A stretch of DNA of 64,000 nucleotides. Source: Clostridia bacterium. Its GTDB lineage: Bacteria; Bacillota; Clostridia; Oscillospirales; CAG-272. The position numbers were made by a program, and so were the translations under genes. Positions 1 through 8,783 of this stretch are shown here, piece after piece. The DNA is taken from the NCBI GenBank assembly GCA_017415805.1, contig JAFQEC010000018.1, positions 46,751 through 110,750 of the forward strand. Reading direction: 5' to 3'. The notes beneath the pieces are model-generated. The model worked only from the letters and a program-made list of their open reading frames with translations, did no database searches and was not told where the DNA came from. Numbering within the stretch: position 1 is the stretch's first letter; each line of letters begins with the position of its first letter.

Positions 1-1109
1 GGATACTTGTAGCCGCGGAACAGCGGCGATTGCAAATGCGGCGGCACCTCGGCGCCAAGCCCCTGCTCAAGATCCTCGGCAGCTGCGGCTACGGCCATAT
101 ACGCCGAGTTGGACTTGGGCGCGGTGGCCAGCAGCAGTGCCGCGTGTGCAAGCGGGATGCGTGCCTCGGGAAAGCCGAGCTCCATGGCCGATTCACAGCA
201 CGAGCGTACCACGGTGGCCGCCAGCGGATAGGCGAGGCCCACATCCTCGGATGCGATGACCTGCAAGCGGCGGCACAGCGCGATCAGCTCGCCTGCGGCG
301 CAGAGCTTTGCCACGTAGAAGGCCGTGGCGTCGGGGTCAGAGCCGCGGATCGACTTTTGCAGGCAGGAGAGCAGATCGTAGTGCGCATCCTCGTTGAAAT
401 TGCCCACCGATACGCGAAAATCGTTGACATTCTCCTCGGTAATCGCACCCGTTCGGGGGGATCCGTCCCCCTCGCCGCCTGCGGCAAAGTAGGCATTCTC
501 CAAAAGGCCGATGGCACGGCGCACGTCGCCGCGCACCGAGCCCGCAATGTACGAGAGCACCTTGGCATCCGCCACGATCGCGCTGCCGTGCGCGCGGTTC
601 AGATGCGCCAGCGCGCGCTCGAGCGCGGGGATCATCTCCGCCGCCCCCACGGGCTTGAACTCAAAGAGAGACGAACGCGAGATGATGGCGTTGTAGATAT
701 AAAAATGAGGGTTTTCGGTGGTGGACGCGATCAGCGTCACGCGGCCGTCCTCCATATATTCCAAGAGGGACTGCTGCTGCTTGCGGTTAAAATACTGGAT
801 CTCGTCCAGATACAGCAAAATGCCGCCCGCGCCGAAAATATTTGCGGTCTCGGCCAGCACCTGCTTGACGTCGTTCAAGCTCGCAGAGGTACAGTTCAAG
901 CGTCGGAAGGTCATGCCCGAGCGCGCGGCGATCACCGAGGCCGCCGTGGTCTTGCCCGTACCGGGCGGGCCGTAGAAGATCATATTCGTGATGCGCCCAC
1001 TCTCCACCATGCGGCGCACCGCGCCGTTCTTACCGAACAGGTGGCTCTGCCCCACGATGGTGTCAAAGGAGTCGGGGCGCAGAATATCCGCTAATTGCTC
1101 GTTTCTCAT
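1..1109 (-). CDS. rarA: Replication-associated recombination protein A (RarA/MgsA), C-terminus cut by window edge
   Basis: AAA+ ATPase of the RarA/MgsA/WRNIP1 family, related to clamp-loader subunits and acting at stalled replication forks. The reading frame runs from an ATG at 1109 to the window edge without a stop; 369 codons are visible against a usual total of about 420-440. Walker A GPPGTGKTT lies near residues 47-55, Walker B LYLDEIQ near 99-105, and the sensor-1 stretch IASTTENP follows. The C-terminal part continues into the MgsA tetramerisation domain. Its ATG overlaps the TGA of the upstream U32 gene (ATGA), so the two are probably translationally coupled. Identification is firm from motifs and length. 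Confidence 0.93.
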   Translation of the reverse strand, partial: MRNEQLADILRPDSFDTIVGQSHLFGKNGAVRRMVESGRITNMIFYGPPGTGKTTAASVIAARSGMTFRRLNCTSASLNDVKQVLAETANIFGAGGILLYLDEIQYFNRKQQQSLLEYMEDGRVTLIASTTENPHFYIYNAIISRSSLFEFKPVGAAEMIPALERALAHLNRAHGSAIVADAKVLSYIAGSVRGDVRRAIGLLENAYFAAGGEGDGSPRTGAITEENVNDFRVSVGNFNEDAHYDLLSCLQKSIRGSDPDATAFYVAKLCAAGELIALCRRLQVIASEDVGLAYPLAATVVRSCCESAMELGFPEARIPLAHAALLLATAPKSNSAYMAVAAAAEDLEQGLGAEVPPHLQSPLFRGYKY

Positions 1110-2377
1110 ACCGTTTCCCCTTCTTTTTCATCCTCTCCTGCGCGCAGGATGTCGCCCTCGTCGGCCGCGGCAGGCAGGCGTGCGTAAAACTCCATCAATG
1201 GGTGCGGCGCTGCTTCGATCGGCGTGCCCTCGGCGTCATACAGCTCGTCAAGCACGAACGGGATGCCCACGCGGCCGGGCACCAACAGCTCCACCGCGTT
1301 TCCCTTGACCGCCTTGTTGCGTTGCTTCATGCGGCACAGCACGCCGTCCGCGGTCTCGACCGCGATCCCATCGGGCGCTTCGCCGCGCGCCACGACCGTT
1401 GCCAAATATGCCTTTTCGCGGATATACCCGTTGTCGGCGCAAAGCTGAGGGTTCTCGCGCGGATCGTCGAACCAATAGCCCGTCGCGTAGGTGCGGTGCG
1501 AAACGCTCTCGACCTCGCGGTACCAACGCTCGTCAAACACGTACCGTTCGGGGTCCTTTTGATACGCGTCGATCACCATACGGTAGGCGTTGGTGATGAC
1601 CGCCGTATAGTAGGCGCTCTTCATGCGCCCCTCGATCTTGAAGGACTCCACCCCCGCCTCGATTAGCGCGGGGATGTGACGCAGGGTACACAGATCGCGC
1701 GAGGAAAGCAAAAAGGTGCCGTTCTCGTTCTCGATCACGGGAATGTGCTCATCGGGGCGCTTTTCCTCCACGATGGTGTAATTCCAACGGCAGGGCTGTG
1801 TGCACGCACCGTGATTGGCATCGCGCCCCGTGAAGTGGTTGGAGAGCATGCACCGCCCGCTGTACGACACGCACATCGAGCCGTGCACGAAGGCCTCCAG
1901 CGAAACCGAGGGGTCGAGCGCTGCGCGGATGGCCTTGACCTCCTCCAGCCCCAGCTCCCTTGCCAGCACCAGACGCTCGGCACCAAGCGCCGCATAAGCG
2001 CGCGCCGCCGCGGGGCTGATGATGCTGGCCTGTGTGGAGACGTGGATCGGCATATCGGGCAGCAGCTCGCGCACGGTGGAGAGCACCCCAAGGTCGCTCA
2101 CGATCACGGCGTCGGCACGGATCGCGCCGAGCAATTGCAAATATTCGCGCAGCCGCGTATACTCGTGTCCGCGCGGCAGAGTATTGACAGTAATGTAAAG
2201 TTTCTTGCCCCGTTCGTGGACATATTGCGCCGCTGCGGCCAGCTCCCCATCCGAAAAGTTATCCGCCGCCGAGCGCATGCCGAAGGCGTGCCCCGCGAGA
2301 TACACCGCGTCCGCGCCGTAGCGCAGTGCGGCGTGCAGCTTTTCCATATTGCCCGCAGGCGAGAGTAGTTCGGTCAT
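1106..2377 (-). CDS. trhP: U32 family peptidase-like protein (TrhP/YegQ type, tRNA hydroxylation)
   Basis: 423-residue protein of the U32 family. Bacterial members of this length (E. coli TrhP/YegQ, Bacillus YrrN/YrrO) are needed for prephenate-dependent 5-hydroxyuridine formation in tRNA rather than for proteolysis. It opens with ELLSPAGNMEKLHAALRYGA, has the U32 signature EAFVHGSMCVSYSGRC near residues 160-176, and the following Cys-rich ACTQPCRW that suits an Fe-S site. The C-terminal beta domain (about 330-400) is present. It ends inside the start codon of rarA. A second, longer U32 gene lies at the other end of the window. Assignment to TrhP rather than another U32 subgroup is inference. 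Confidence 0.85.
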   Translation of the reverse strand: MTELLSPAGNMEKLHAALRYGADAVYLAGHAFGMRSAADNFSDGELAAAAQYVHERGKKLYITVNTLPRGHEYTRLREYLQLLGAIRADAVIVSDLGVLSTVRELLPDMPIHVSTQASIISPAAARAYAALGAERLVLARELGLEEVKAIRAALDPSVSLEAFVHGSMCVSYSGRCMLSNHFTGRDANHGACTQPCRWNYTIVEEKRPDEHIPVIENENGTFLLSSRDLCTLRHIPALIEAGVESFKIEGRMKSAYYTAVITNAYRMVIDAYQKDPERYVFDERWYREVESVSHRTYATGYWFDDPRENPQLCADNGYIREKAYLATVVARGEAPDGIAVETADGVLCRMKQRNKAVKGNAVELLVPGRVGIPFVLDELYDAEGTPIEAAPHPLMEFYARLPAAADEGDILRAGEDEKEGETV

Positions 2378-2476
2378 TTACGCGCGTCCTTTGCCTTTCC
2401 GAGCCGACAAGCGGCCTCATATTCTTCTTTATTATAGTCGATTTCGCCGCTTCTGTCAAGAAAAAGCGGGCGACTC

Positions 2477-2506
2477 TTGACTTTGAGCGCGCATGCGTGT
2501 TATAAT
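2477..2506 (+). promoter_or_regulatory. Sigma-A promoter for the GT87 gene
   Basis: TTGACT at 2477-2482 and TATAAT at 2501-2506 with an 18-base spacer, about 44 bases upstream of the ATG at 2550. Confidence 0.75.
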
Positions 2507-2549
2507 ATCCTTATCTTCATTCTTATCTTATGAAAAAGGGGGTGCGCGT

Positions 2550-3812
2550 ATGTCGCAAAGGATCCGTTCGTGGCTTTGTGCCGCACGGGATCGCGCTCTG
2601 GGAATGCTCAAGCGCCGTGATCCTGTGGAATATTTCATCGCGCTCATGCTCCTTGCCATCTCGGGCTTTGCGCTCGCTTGCCTGATCGGTGGTGCAGATA
2701 CCTTTATGGGGCTGTTTTTCCTTGGCGGTGAGGATCTGTTCATGGATTTCTTCCATTCGATCTGCGACGCCGCAAAGGGCGCAGCAGTCTATACCGAGCG
2801 CAAGGTCATCTATCCGCCGCTGGCCAATCTGATCCTGCTGCTGCTCTCGCGCACCGTGCCCGAGGCCTACTTGAACGTGCCCCCCAACGAGCTGCGCCAT
2901 TCCTGGAACGCTTACCCTGCGGCGATCCTCACCTACGTTTACTTTTTCCTGTTCGCGCTTTTGGTACTGATGCTGCTCATCCACCGCGAGGAGCATCCGC
3001 AAAGCAAGCGCAGTCTGCTCACCTTCACCCTGATTTTGAGCTTTCCCGTTGTATTCCTCTTGGAGCGCGCCAACCTGGTGATCCTTTCCACCATCGCCTT
3101 GCTCATCTTTACACAAAATTATGACAGCGAAAGCCGCGCGAAGCGCGAGCTCGGACTTGTGATGCTGGCCGTCGCCGCCGCCCTCAAGCTCTATCCTGCG
3201 CTCTTTGGCGTGGTGCTTTTGCGCGACCGCCGTTGGCGCGAGCTTGGACGCGCTGTGCTCTACACGCTCCTTTTGCTCCTTCTCCCCTCGTTTTTCTTCG
3301 GCGGTCCGCAGTGCCTGTGGCTGGTGCTTCAAAACACCTTTGCCTACTCGGCGTACGCCGGGCAAAACGCAAACGGCTTTTTTGCACAGATCGGCCTGCC
3401 CGAGTGGACGGGGCGCGCCCTGCTTTTTGCAGGCTATACAATCGAGGTGGTGTTCCTCGTCCTCTCTACGCTTTTGCAACGCAAAAACTGGGTGGTCTGG
3501 GCGCTGAGCTCCGCGATCCTGATGACCGTGCCCTCGATCTTCGGCGCACACAACTGGATCCTGTTCCTGCCCGCACTCCTTGCATTCCTACGCACCGAGA
3601 AGCAGCTGAAGGGGCTGAACTGGCTCTGTTTCTTCCTGCTCTCGATTCCCTTTTATATGTTCATTCCAAAGCCGTATCAGGACAACACCATGATCGTCTT
3701 TATTTCGCTCACCATCGCCGTCACGCTCTTCCTTACGCTCCGCCTTTTTGCCGATTGGCGCAAGGCACGCAACGCAACGCAAGCCGAAGGGGATCACGGC
3801 AACCTTGTTTGA
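2550..3812 (+). CDS. GT87-family membrane glycosyltransferase (DUF2029)
   Basis: 420-residue integral membrane protein with about ten hydrophobic segments. It resembles GT-C fold glycosyltransferases of family 87, which use polyprenol-phosphate-linked sugars at the outer face of the membrane. Supporting features are the short cytoplasmic N-terminus, the acidic segment GGEDLFMDFFH after the first membrane helix (a candidate catalytic Asp), the ERANL motif and the KLYPALFG motif seen in the family. The ATG at 2550 is chosen because AAAGGGGG lies at 2535-2542; an in-frame upstream ATG at 2493 lies within the promoter. It stands alone between convergent genes. Sugar and acceptor cannot be read from sequence. 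Confidence 0.72.
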   Translation: MSQRIRSWLCAARDRALGMLKRRDPVEYFIALMLLAISGFALACLIGGADTFMGLFFLGGEDLFMDFFHSICDAAKGAAVYTERKVIYPPLANLILLLLSRTVPEAYLNVPPNELRHSWNAYPAAILTYVYFFLFALLVLMLLIHREEHPQSKRSLLTFTLILSFPVVFLLERANLVILSTIALLIFTQNYDSESRAKRELGLVMLAVAAALKLYPALFGVVLLRDRRWRELGRAVLYTLLLLLLPSFFFGGPQCLWLVLQNTFAYSAYAGQNANGFFAQIGLPEWTGRALLFAGYTIEVVFLVLSTLLQRKNWVVWALSSAILMTVPSIFGAHNWILFLPALLAFLRTEKQLKGLNWLCFFLLSIPFYMFIPKPYQDNTMIVFISLTIAVTLFLTLRLFADWRKARNATQAEGDHGNLV

Positions 3813-3829
3813 TACGTCCAAGCAACAAA

Positions 3830-3857
3830 ATCGGCGCGACCGAACGGTCGCGCCGAT
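3830..3857. terminator. Bidirectional terminator between GT87 gene and niaR
   Basis: 13-bp perfect stem ATCGGCGCGACCG with a two-base loop, followed by a short T-run on each strand. It separates two convergent genes. Confidence 0.85.
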
Positions 3858-3867
3858 CTTTTGTATA

Positions 3868-4380
3868 TCAGATCTCGGGAACGGTGTACCCGCGCCGCTC
3901 CAGCTCCGCCACGATGCGATCCAGAACCTCCTCGGAATCCGCACGAACGGTGTGGTAATGATATCCGCCCGTGATGTTCATAAGCTCGGTTGATTTTCCC
4001 GTTCGCACGCCCTCCAAAAACTGCTCGACCTGCCGTTTCGAGAAAATGTTCAGCGGTGCCGAGATCTTTCCGTAGACCTTGTGCCACACGAAAACGTCTG
4101 CCACAGAGCCCCCAAGCCCCACGATACAGCCCAGCTCATCCTCGGTCTGCTCGGTGGTGTGCTTGACCTTCACCACGCGCTCGGCAAGGGGGGATTTTTG
4201 CAGCACGTAGCCGTAATGCGTGGGCAGGATCTCATACCCTTGCCCCTTGAGCAGCGCAATATCCTGCACGATGATCTGTCTGGAAACGCCGAATTGCGCG
4301 GCCAACGAACTGCCCGACAGCGGCCCTTGCTGCGATAGCAGCTGCGCAACGATTGCTCTTCTTCGCTCGATCGCCTTCAT
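3868..4380 (-). CDS. niaR: NiaR (YrxA) transcriptional repressor of NAD biosynthesis
   Basis: 170-residue regulator with an N-terminal winged helix (SGSSLAAQFGVSRQIIVQDI near residues 20-40) and a C-terminal 3H domain that binds nicotinic acid. The metal-site histidines that name the domain are visible in FVWHKVYG and GGYHYHTV. The ATG at 4380 is used because it fits the HTH start and lies 8 bases after nadC; a longer in-frame extension upstream reads through nadC. It is the last gene of nadA-nadB-nadC-niaR, so the repressor is made with the pathway it controls. A matching operator candidate lies at the nadA promoter. Confidence 0.92.
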   Translation of the reverse strand: MKAIERRRAIVAQLLSQQGPLSGSSLAAQFGVSRQIIVQDIALLKGQGYEILPTHYGYVLQKSPLAERVVKVKHTTEQTEDELGCIVGLGGSVADVFVWHKVYGKISAPLNIFSKRQVEQFLEGVRTGKSTELMNITGGYHYHTVRADSEEVLDRIVAELERRGYTVPEI

Positions 4381-4388
4381 CGCTGCCC

Positions 4389-5240
4389 TCAGATCGCGTG
4401 CAGGTTCTTGAGCGAAAGATCCAGAATGGGAGCAGAGTGCGTGAGTGCGCCGCTGGAGATATAGTCCACGCCGATCTCCACCAGGCGTGCCACGTTTTCG
4501 CGCGTAACGTTGCCGCTGCACTCGGTCTCGGCCTTGCCTGCGCAAAGGCGCACCGCCTCCTTCATATCCTCCACGCTCATATTATCCAGCATGATGATAT
4601 CCGCGCCTGCCTCCAGTGCCTCGCGCAGCATATCCAGGTTCTCCACCTCGACCTCGATCTTGCGCACGAAGGGTGCGTACGCCTTGGCCATGGCGACCGC
4701 CTGCTTGACGCCGCCCGCCGCGCCGATGTGATTGTCCTTGAGCAGGATACCGTCGCTGAGATTGAAGCGATGGTTGCAGCCGCCGCCCACCTTGACCGCG
4801 TATTTCTCAAACACGCGCATATTGGGCGTGGTCTTTCGGGTGTCCAGCAGCTTTGTGCGCGTGCCCTGCAAGAGATCGACAATGGCGCGCGTATAGGTGG
4901 CAATGCCGCTCATGCGCTGCAAATAGTTCAGCGCAGTGCGCTCGCCCGAGAGCAGCACGCGGATGTCGCCGCGCACCAGTGCCAGACGCTCGCCCTTGCT
5001 CACGCGGTCGCCGTCCTTGCAAAAGAAGGTGACCTCGGTCGCCGCATCCAGCAGATGAAACACACGCTCGAACACCGTAAGCCCCGCAATGATGCCGTCC
5101 TGCTTACAGATCAGCTCGACCTCGCCCGCGCAATACGTGGGCATGACCGAGTTGGTGGTGATGTCCTCACCGGTAATATCCTCGCGCAGAGCGCCGAGGA
5201 TCTGCTCATCCGCATTTACCTTCATCGTGATGTCATTCAT
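4389..5240 (-). CDS. nadC: Quinolinate phosphoribosyltransferase (decarboxylating)
   Basis: Converts quinolinate and PRPP to nicotinate mononucleotide, the third step of de novo NAD synthesis. The 283-residue protein has the family motifs GERTALNYLQRMSGIAT, LLDTRKTTPNMR, VKVGGGCNHRFNLSDGILLKDNH and IMLDNM, with SSGALTHSAP near the C-terminus. The ATG at 5240 is preferred because AAGGAG lies just upstream; an ATG ten codons earlier lacks a site. The start lies inside the 3' end of nadB (8-base overlap), so translation is coupled. Full length for the family. Confidence 0.96.
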   Translation of the reverse strand: MNDITMKVNADEQILGALREDITGEDITTNSVMPTYCAGEVELICKQDGIIAGLTVFERVFHLLDAATEVTFFCKDGDRVSKGERLALVRGDIRVLLSGERTALNYLQRMSGIATYTRAIVDLLQGTRTKLLDTRKTTPNMRVFEKYAVKVGGGCNHRFNLSDGILLKDNHIGAAGGVKQAVAMAKAYAPFVRKIEVEVENLDMLREALEAGADIIMLDNMSVEDMKEAVRLCAGKAETECSGNVTRENVARLVEIGVDYISSGALTHSAPILDLSLKNLHAI

Positions 5241-6513
5241 GGCTGTTTCTCTCCTTTTCGATTGCCGCAAGCACGGCCTTTTTATAGTCCTGTTGATAAT
5301 TCACATACTGTGCTGCATCCACGCGGGGCTCCTCCCGTTGCGCGATCGGCGCATAGTCCTGTGCGATCTGCTGTGCCGCGCGCTTGGCGAACACCAGGCT
5401 CTCCAGCAGCGAGTTGCTGGCCAGTCGGTTGCGCCCATGCACGCCGTTGCACGCGGTCTCGCCCGTTGCATACAGGCGCTCCATTGAGGTCTTGCTGTGC
5501 GCGTCCACGTCAATGCCGCCCATAAAGTAGTGCTGTGCGGGCACGACGGGGATGGCCTGGCGCGTAACGTCGTAGCCCTCCTGCAAGCAATGCTGCCAGA
5601 TGTGCGGGAAATGCGCCTTGATCTCCTCGGTGGGGATGGGAGAAAGCGAGAGCCAGACGTGCCGACTCCCCTCCTTTTCCATCTGCTCGAAGATGGCATT
5701 CGCCACCACGTCACGGGGTAAAAGCTCATTGACGAAGCGCTCCCCCTTGGCGTTGAGCAGGATCGCGCCCTCGCCGCGCACCGATTCGGAGATCAGAAAC
5801 GCGCGTCCCCCCTTCTCGGAATACAGCGTGGTGGGGTGGATCTGAATATAGTCGATATTCCGCAGTCGAACGCCGTGCCGCAGCGCCAGCGCCAGCGCGT
5901 CGCCTGTGAGGTGACGGTAGTTGGTGGAGTGGGGAAAGAGCCCCCCGATGCCCCCCGTCGCCAGCACCGTATAATCGGCCTGTATAGCGGAATATTGGCC
6001 CGCGGCATCAAAGCCCACGATGCCGTGACATTCGTTGCCCTCGCAGAGCAGATCCACCATGGTATAGTGCTCGATCAGCGTAATGTTTTCGCGCGCGCGC
6101 ACCGCATCCAGCAGATGCGAGGTGATCTCCTTGCCCGTTTCGTCCTCGTGAAACAGGATGCGCGGGCGCGAATGTGCACCCTCGCGCGTATAGGCAAACG
6201 CATCGCCGTCCCTCTCAAACCGCGTGCCGACGGCCACCAGATCCGCGATCACCTCACGCGAGGAACGGATCATGATATCCACCGACTCGGGGTTATTTTC
6301 GTAATGCCCCGCCTTCATCGTATCGGCAAAAAACGCGTCGTAGTCATCCTCGTCGGGCAGCACGCAGATGCCGCCCTGGGCAAGAAAGGAGTCACTTTCC
6401 GCAGCCTCGCTCTTGGTTACGATCAAAATTTGCTTCTCTCTCGGCAGCTGCAATGCGCAGTAAAGGCCCGCAACACCGCAGCCGACGATCACAATATCGG
6501 TCTTTTTCATCAT
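5233..6513 (-). CDS. nadB: L-aspartate oxidase
   Basis: FAD-dependent oxidation of aspartate to iminoaspartate, feeding NadA. The N-terminus has the Rossmann motif IVGCGVAGLYCAL, followed by SDSFLAQGGI, the substrate-site segment HSRPRILFHEDETGKEI, ATGGIGGLF, IQIHPT, SESVRGEGAIL and ACNGVHGRNRLASNSLLE. At 426 residues it is about 100 shorter than E. coli NadB because the C-terminal helical domain is reduced; catalytic motifs are intact, and short forms occur in other Clostridia. Its ATGATG start overlaps the nadA stop. Confidence 0.95.
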   Translation of the reverse strand: MMKKTDIVIVGCGVAGLYCALQLPREKQILIVTKSEAAESDSFLAQGGICVLPDEDDYDAFFADTMKAGHYENNPESVDIMIRSSREVIADLVAVGTRFERDGDAFAYTREGAHSRPRILFHEDETGKEITSHLLDAVRARENITLIEHYTMVDLLCEGNECHGIVGFDAAGQYSAIQADYTVLATGGIGGLFPHSTNYRHLTGDALALALRHGVRLRNIDYIQIHPTTLYSEKGGRAFLISESVRGEGAILLNAKGERFVNELLPRDVVANAIFEQMEKEGSRHVWLSLSPIPTEEIKAHFPHIWQHCLQEGYDVTRQAIPVVPAQHYFMGGIDVDAHSKTSMERLYATGETACNGVHGRNRLASNSLLESLVFAKRAAQQIAQDYAPIAQREEPRVDAAQYVNYQQDYKKAVLAAIEKERNSHE

Positions 6514-7427
6514 GATCCGGCAAGCTCCAGCATTTTCTCCAGCGGTCGAAGTGCGCCCTGCTGCACCTCTTGCGCCACCTCGATCTCGTTTTTCTCAGTC
6601 TCCAGCACATGCAGAACTCCCGCGGCGGTATTGCGCTTCATATCGGGGCAGCAGGGGCGCCGCTTCGGAAAATAAAAGTTCTTGTCGGGACTGTCACATT
6701 TGAGTTGAAATTCCACCCCGTCCTCGGTGCAAACGATGAACGAGTCGGCAGGGCTCGTCCGTGCAAACGCGATCAGCTCGGCCGTGCTTCCGATGTAATC
6801 CGCGTGCGCCAGCACCGCGCACTCGCACTCGGGGTGCGCGAGCACGACCGCGTCGGGGTGCGCTCGTTTTAGCTCTGCGAGCTGCACGGGATCAATGTCT
6901 GCGTGCACGGGGCAGCAGCCGTCGTTGAGGATAATGCTCTTCTCGGGCACTTGCTCTGCCACAAAGCGACCCAGATTGCGGTCGGGGATGAAAAAGATGT
7001 TTCGGTTGGGCAGTGCACGCACGATCTTCACCGCGTTGGACGAGGTCACACACACGTCACTCTGACACTTGAGTGCGGCGGTCGAATTGATGTAGCACAC
7101 CACCGCAAGATCCTCGTAGCGCGCACGCATTTCGGCGATCTTCCCCTCTGCCACCATATGTGCCATGGGGCAATCCGCCGCGGGCTCGGGCATGAGCACC
7201 TTCTTTTCGGGGTTGAGGATCTTGGCACTCTCCCCCATAAAGCCCACACCGCAAAGCACGATCATGCGCGCGTCGGTCTTCTGTGCGATCTTGGCAAGAT
7301 AGAAGGAGTCGCCCACGAAATCGGCAAGCTCCTGCGCCTCGCGCGGTGCGTAATAATGCGCCAGGATCACGGCATTTTTTTGCCGCTTCAGCTCCTCAAC
7401 GCGCTCTTTTGTTTTCTGATCGATCAT
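6510..7427 (-). CDS. nadA: Quinolinate synthase
   Basis: Condenses iminoaspartate with dihydroxyacetone phosphate on a [4Fe-4S] cluster. The 305-residue protein is the short form (similar in length to the Thermotoga enzyme). Visible landmarks are ILAHYYAPREAQELADFVGDS, LCGVGFMGESAKILNPEK, the conserved Cys in DVCVTSSNAV, HPECECAVLAHAD and the C-terminal CCPDMKRNT, which supply the three cluster cysteines. AAGGAAGTG precedes the ATG at 7427. It is the first gene of the nadABC-niaR operon. Confidence 0.96.
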   Translation of the reverse strand: MIDQKTKERVEELKRQKNAVILAHYYAPREAQELADFVGDSFYLAKIAQKTDARMIVLCGVGFMGESAKILNPEKKVLMPEPAADCPMAHMVAEGKIAEMRARYEDLAVVCYINSTAALKCQSDVCVTSSNAVKIVRALPNRNIFFIPDRNLGRFVAEQVPEKSIILNDGCCPVHADIDPVQLAELKRAHPDAVVLAHPECECAVLAHADYIGSTAELIAFARTSPADSFIVCTEDGVEFQLKCDSPDKNFYFPKRRPCCPDMKRNTAAGVLHVLETEKNEIEVAQEVQQGALRPLEKMLELAGS

Positions 7428-7462
7428 CCAATCACTTCCTTGGTACAGAATAGAACCCGTTT

Positions 7463-7503
7463 ATTATAGCACACGTGTTTACATCTGTCAAGTTTTGTGT
7501 AAA
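7463..7503 (-). promoter_or_regulatory. nadA promoter with candidate NiaR operator
   Basis: On the minus strand TTGACA (7486-7491) and TATAAT (7463-7468) are separated by exactly 17 bases, a consensus sigma-A promoter. An inverted repeat TTTACA/TGTAAA (7498-7503 and 7478-7483) brackets the -35 hexamer and the palindrome ACACGTGT (7471-7478) fills the spacer. Location and symmetry fit a repressor site; because niaR is in the same operon, NiaR is the obvious candidate. The assignment is inference. Confidence 0.7.
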
Positions 7504-7518
7504 GTTTTGTGCAAGAAA

Positions 7519-7545
7519 ACGGGCATCGGATGATCCGATGCCCGT
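7519..7545 (-). terminator. Terminator of tmk
   Basis: 12-bp perfect stem (arms ACGGGCATCGGA and its complement) with a three-base loop, followed on the minus strand by TTTTC, 45 bases after the tmk stop. Confidence 0.8.
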
Positions 7546-7589
7546 TCAAATAATGAAATGTCGGTTCACAAATACGAAAGCCGCGCCCG

Positions 7590-8201
7590 TCAAAGAATTT
7601 CGCACACCGCGCGCCACACGCGCGCCGCCACCGTGTCGGGGTCGGCCGCGGCGTCCACGATCACCACGCGATCGTCCAGTGTTTCAAACACGCGCAGAAA
7701 GGTCGCGCGCACCGCCCCCAGCGTTTCCTCGGTTTCATAGATCTCGCGCGCCGCGCCGCGGCCACCGATCCGCTCCAGCGCCACACGGGGCGAGATATCC
7801 AGGAAAATGCAAAGATCGGGGCGGCGGATCTCGGGGCAGTCACAGTTCATACGGCGCACCCACTCGTAGTCTGTAAGGCTCCCCTGATAGGCAAGCGAGG
7901 AGTAGTAATAGCGATCCGATACCACGTCCTGTCCCTTGGCCAGCGCGGCGGCAATGCCGTTTTCGCCCACGTTGTGGTGGATACGGTCAAGCGTGAAGAG
8001 CGCCGCCATCTCACACGCCGTGCGCGGCTCTCTGCCCGCAAGCGCGGCGCGCAGCATTTTGCCGCTTGCACTGTCGGTGGGCTCTGCAGTGGAGAGCACC
8101 TCACGCCCGCGTGCTTGCAGCGCCTCGCAAAGGCGGCGGTGCTGGGTGGTCTTGCCACAGCCGTCAATGCCCTCAAAAACGATAAATTTTGCGTTACTCA
8201 T
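7590..8201 (-). CDS. tmk: Thymidylate kinase
   Basis: Phosphorylates dTMP to dTDP. The 203-residue protein has the P-loop EGIDGCGKTT (residues 10-19), the DRYYYSSLAYQG segment that binds the nucleotide base, EPTDS, and FLDISPRVALERI before the LID. Length is normal. A GAGGTGAGG site precedes ATG 8201. It is a single-gene unit with its own promoter and terminator between nadA and the divergent fur-type gene. Confidence 0.96.
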   Translation of the reverse strand: MSNAKFIVFEGIDGCGKTTQHRRLCEALQARGREVLSTAEPTDSASGKMLRAALAGREPRTACEMAALFTLDRIHHNVGENGIAAALAKGQDVVSDRYYYSSLAYQGSLTDYEWVRRMNCDCPEIRRPDLCIFLDISPRVALERIGGRGAAREIYETEETLGAVRATFLRVFETLDDRVVIVDAAADPDTVAARVWRAVCEIL

Positions 8202-8232
8202 GCCCTCACCTCTGCGTTCGGAATCTATCCTT

Positions 8233-8262
8233 ATTGTACCATACGCGCCCCCCCGTTGTCAA
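8233..8262 (-). promoter_or_regulatory. tmk promoter
   Basis: Minus-strand TTGACA (8257-8262) and TACAAT (8233-8238), spacer 18 bases, about 30 bases before the start codon. Confidence 0.8.
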
Positions 8263-8302
8263 CGAATCGGTATGCCGCTTTTTGTAATTTTTTCGGATCG
8301 CC

Positions 8303-8353
8303 TTGACAGCGCACACATCTTGTGCTACAATATGAAAACGATTCCCATTTTCA
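8303..8353 (+). promoter_or_regulatory. Promoter and candidate operators of the Fur-family gene
   Basis: TTGACA (8303-8308) and TACAAT (8326-8331) with a 17-base spacer. Two symmetric elements overlap it: GCACA-N5-TGTGC (8311-8325) fills the spacer, and TGAAAA-N9-TTTTCA (8333-8353) lies between the -10 box and the ribosome binding site. The second has the length and A/T-rich ends of a Fur-type box, suggesting autoregulation. Which element, if either, is bound cannot be settled by eye. Confidence 0.6.
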
Positions 8354-8363
8354 AGGAGAGCTT

Positions 8364-8783
8364 ATGCAAAAAAAGCACTATCAAACCGCGGCACGCAGTG
8401 CCCTTTTGGCGTATCTTGCCACAAGCGGCGAGCATCCGCAAAGCGCCGAGGAGATCCGCACGGGGCTGGCCGCCGGCGGACACACCGTGGGTCAGAGCAC
8501 GGTCTATCGCCTGCTCGCCGATCTGTGCGCGCGCGGCGCGGTCAAAAAATATCATGCAGGCAAAGAGGGTGAGGGCTTCGTCTATGCGTTCGTGGGCGCA
8601 CATCAGCACTGCGAGCGACACCTGCACCTGCAATGCGTGCGCTGCGGTGCGGTGCGGCACCTCGAATGTGATTACAACACCCACCTCTCGGAGCATCTGC
8701 GCGCCGAGCACGGCTTTTTGGTGGACTGCGGCCGTTCGGTGCTCTTGGGACTGTGCGCGAGCTGCACGGAGGTGAAGGCATGA
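8364..8783 (+). CDS. Fur-family metal-responsive repressor (Fur/Zur/PerR type)
   Basis: 139-residue protein with the Fur winged helix (AEEIRTGLAAGGHTVGQSTVYRLLADL, residues about 29-55) and a dimerisation domain with the structural zinc ligands CVRCG and CASC plus the metal-site cluster HQHCERHLHLQC. The ATG at 8364 follows AAGGAG; an earlier in-frame ATG at 8322 overlaps the promoter. The stop overlaps the start of a membrane metal exporter (ATGA), tying the regulator to metal transport. The sensed metal is unknown; many His residues suit zinc, iron or manganese. Confidence 0.88.
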   Translation: MQKKHYQTAARSALLAYLATSGEHPQSAEEIRTGLAAGGHTVGQSTVYRLLADLCARGAVKKYHAGKEGEGFVYAFVGAHQHCERHLHLQCVRCGAVRHLECDYNTHLSEHLRAEHGFLVDCGRSVLLGLCASCTEVKA

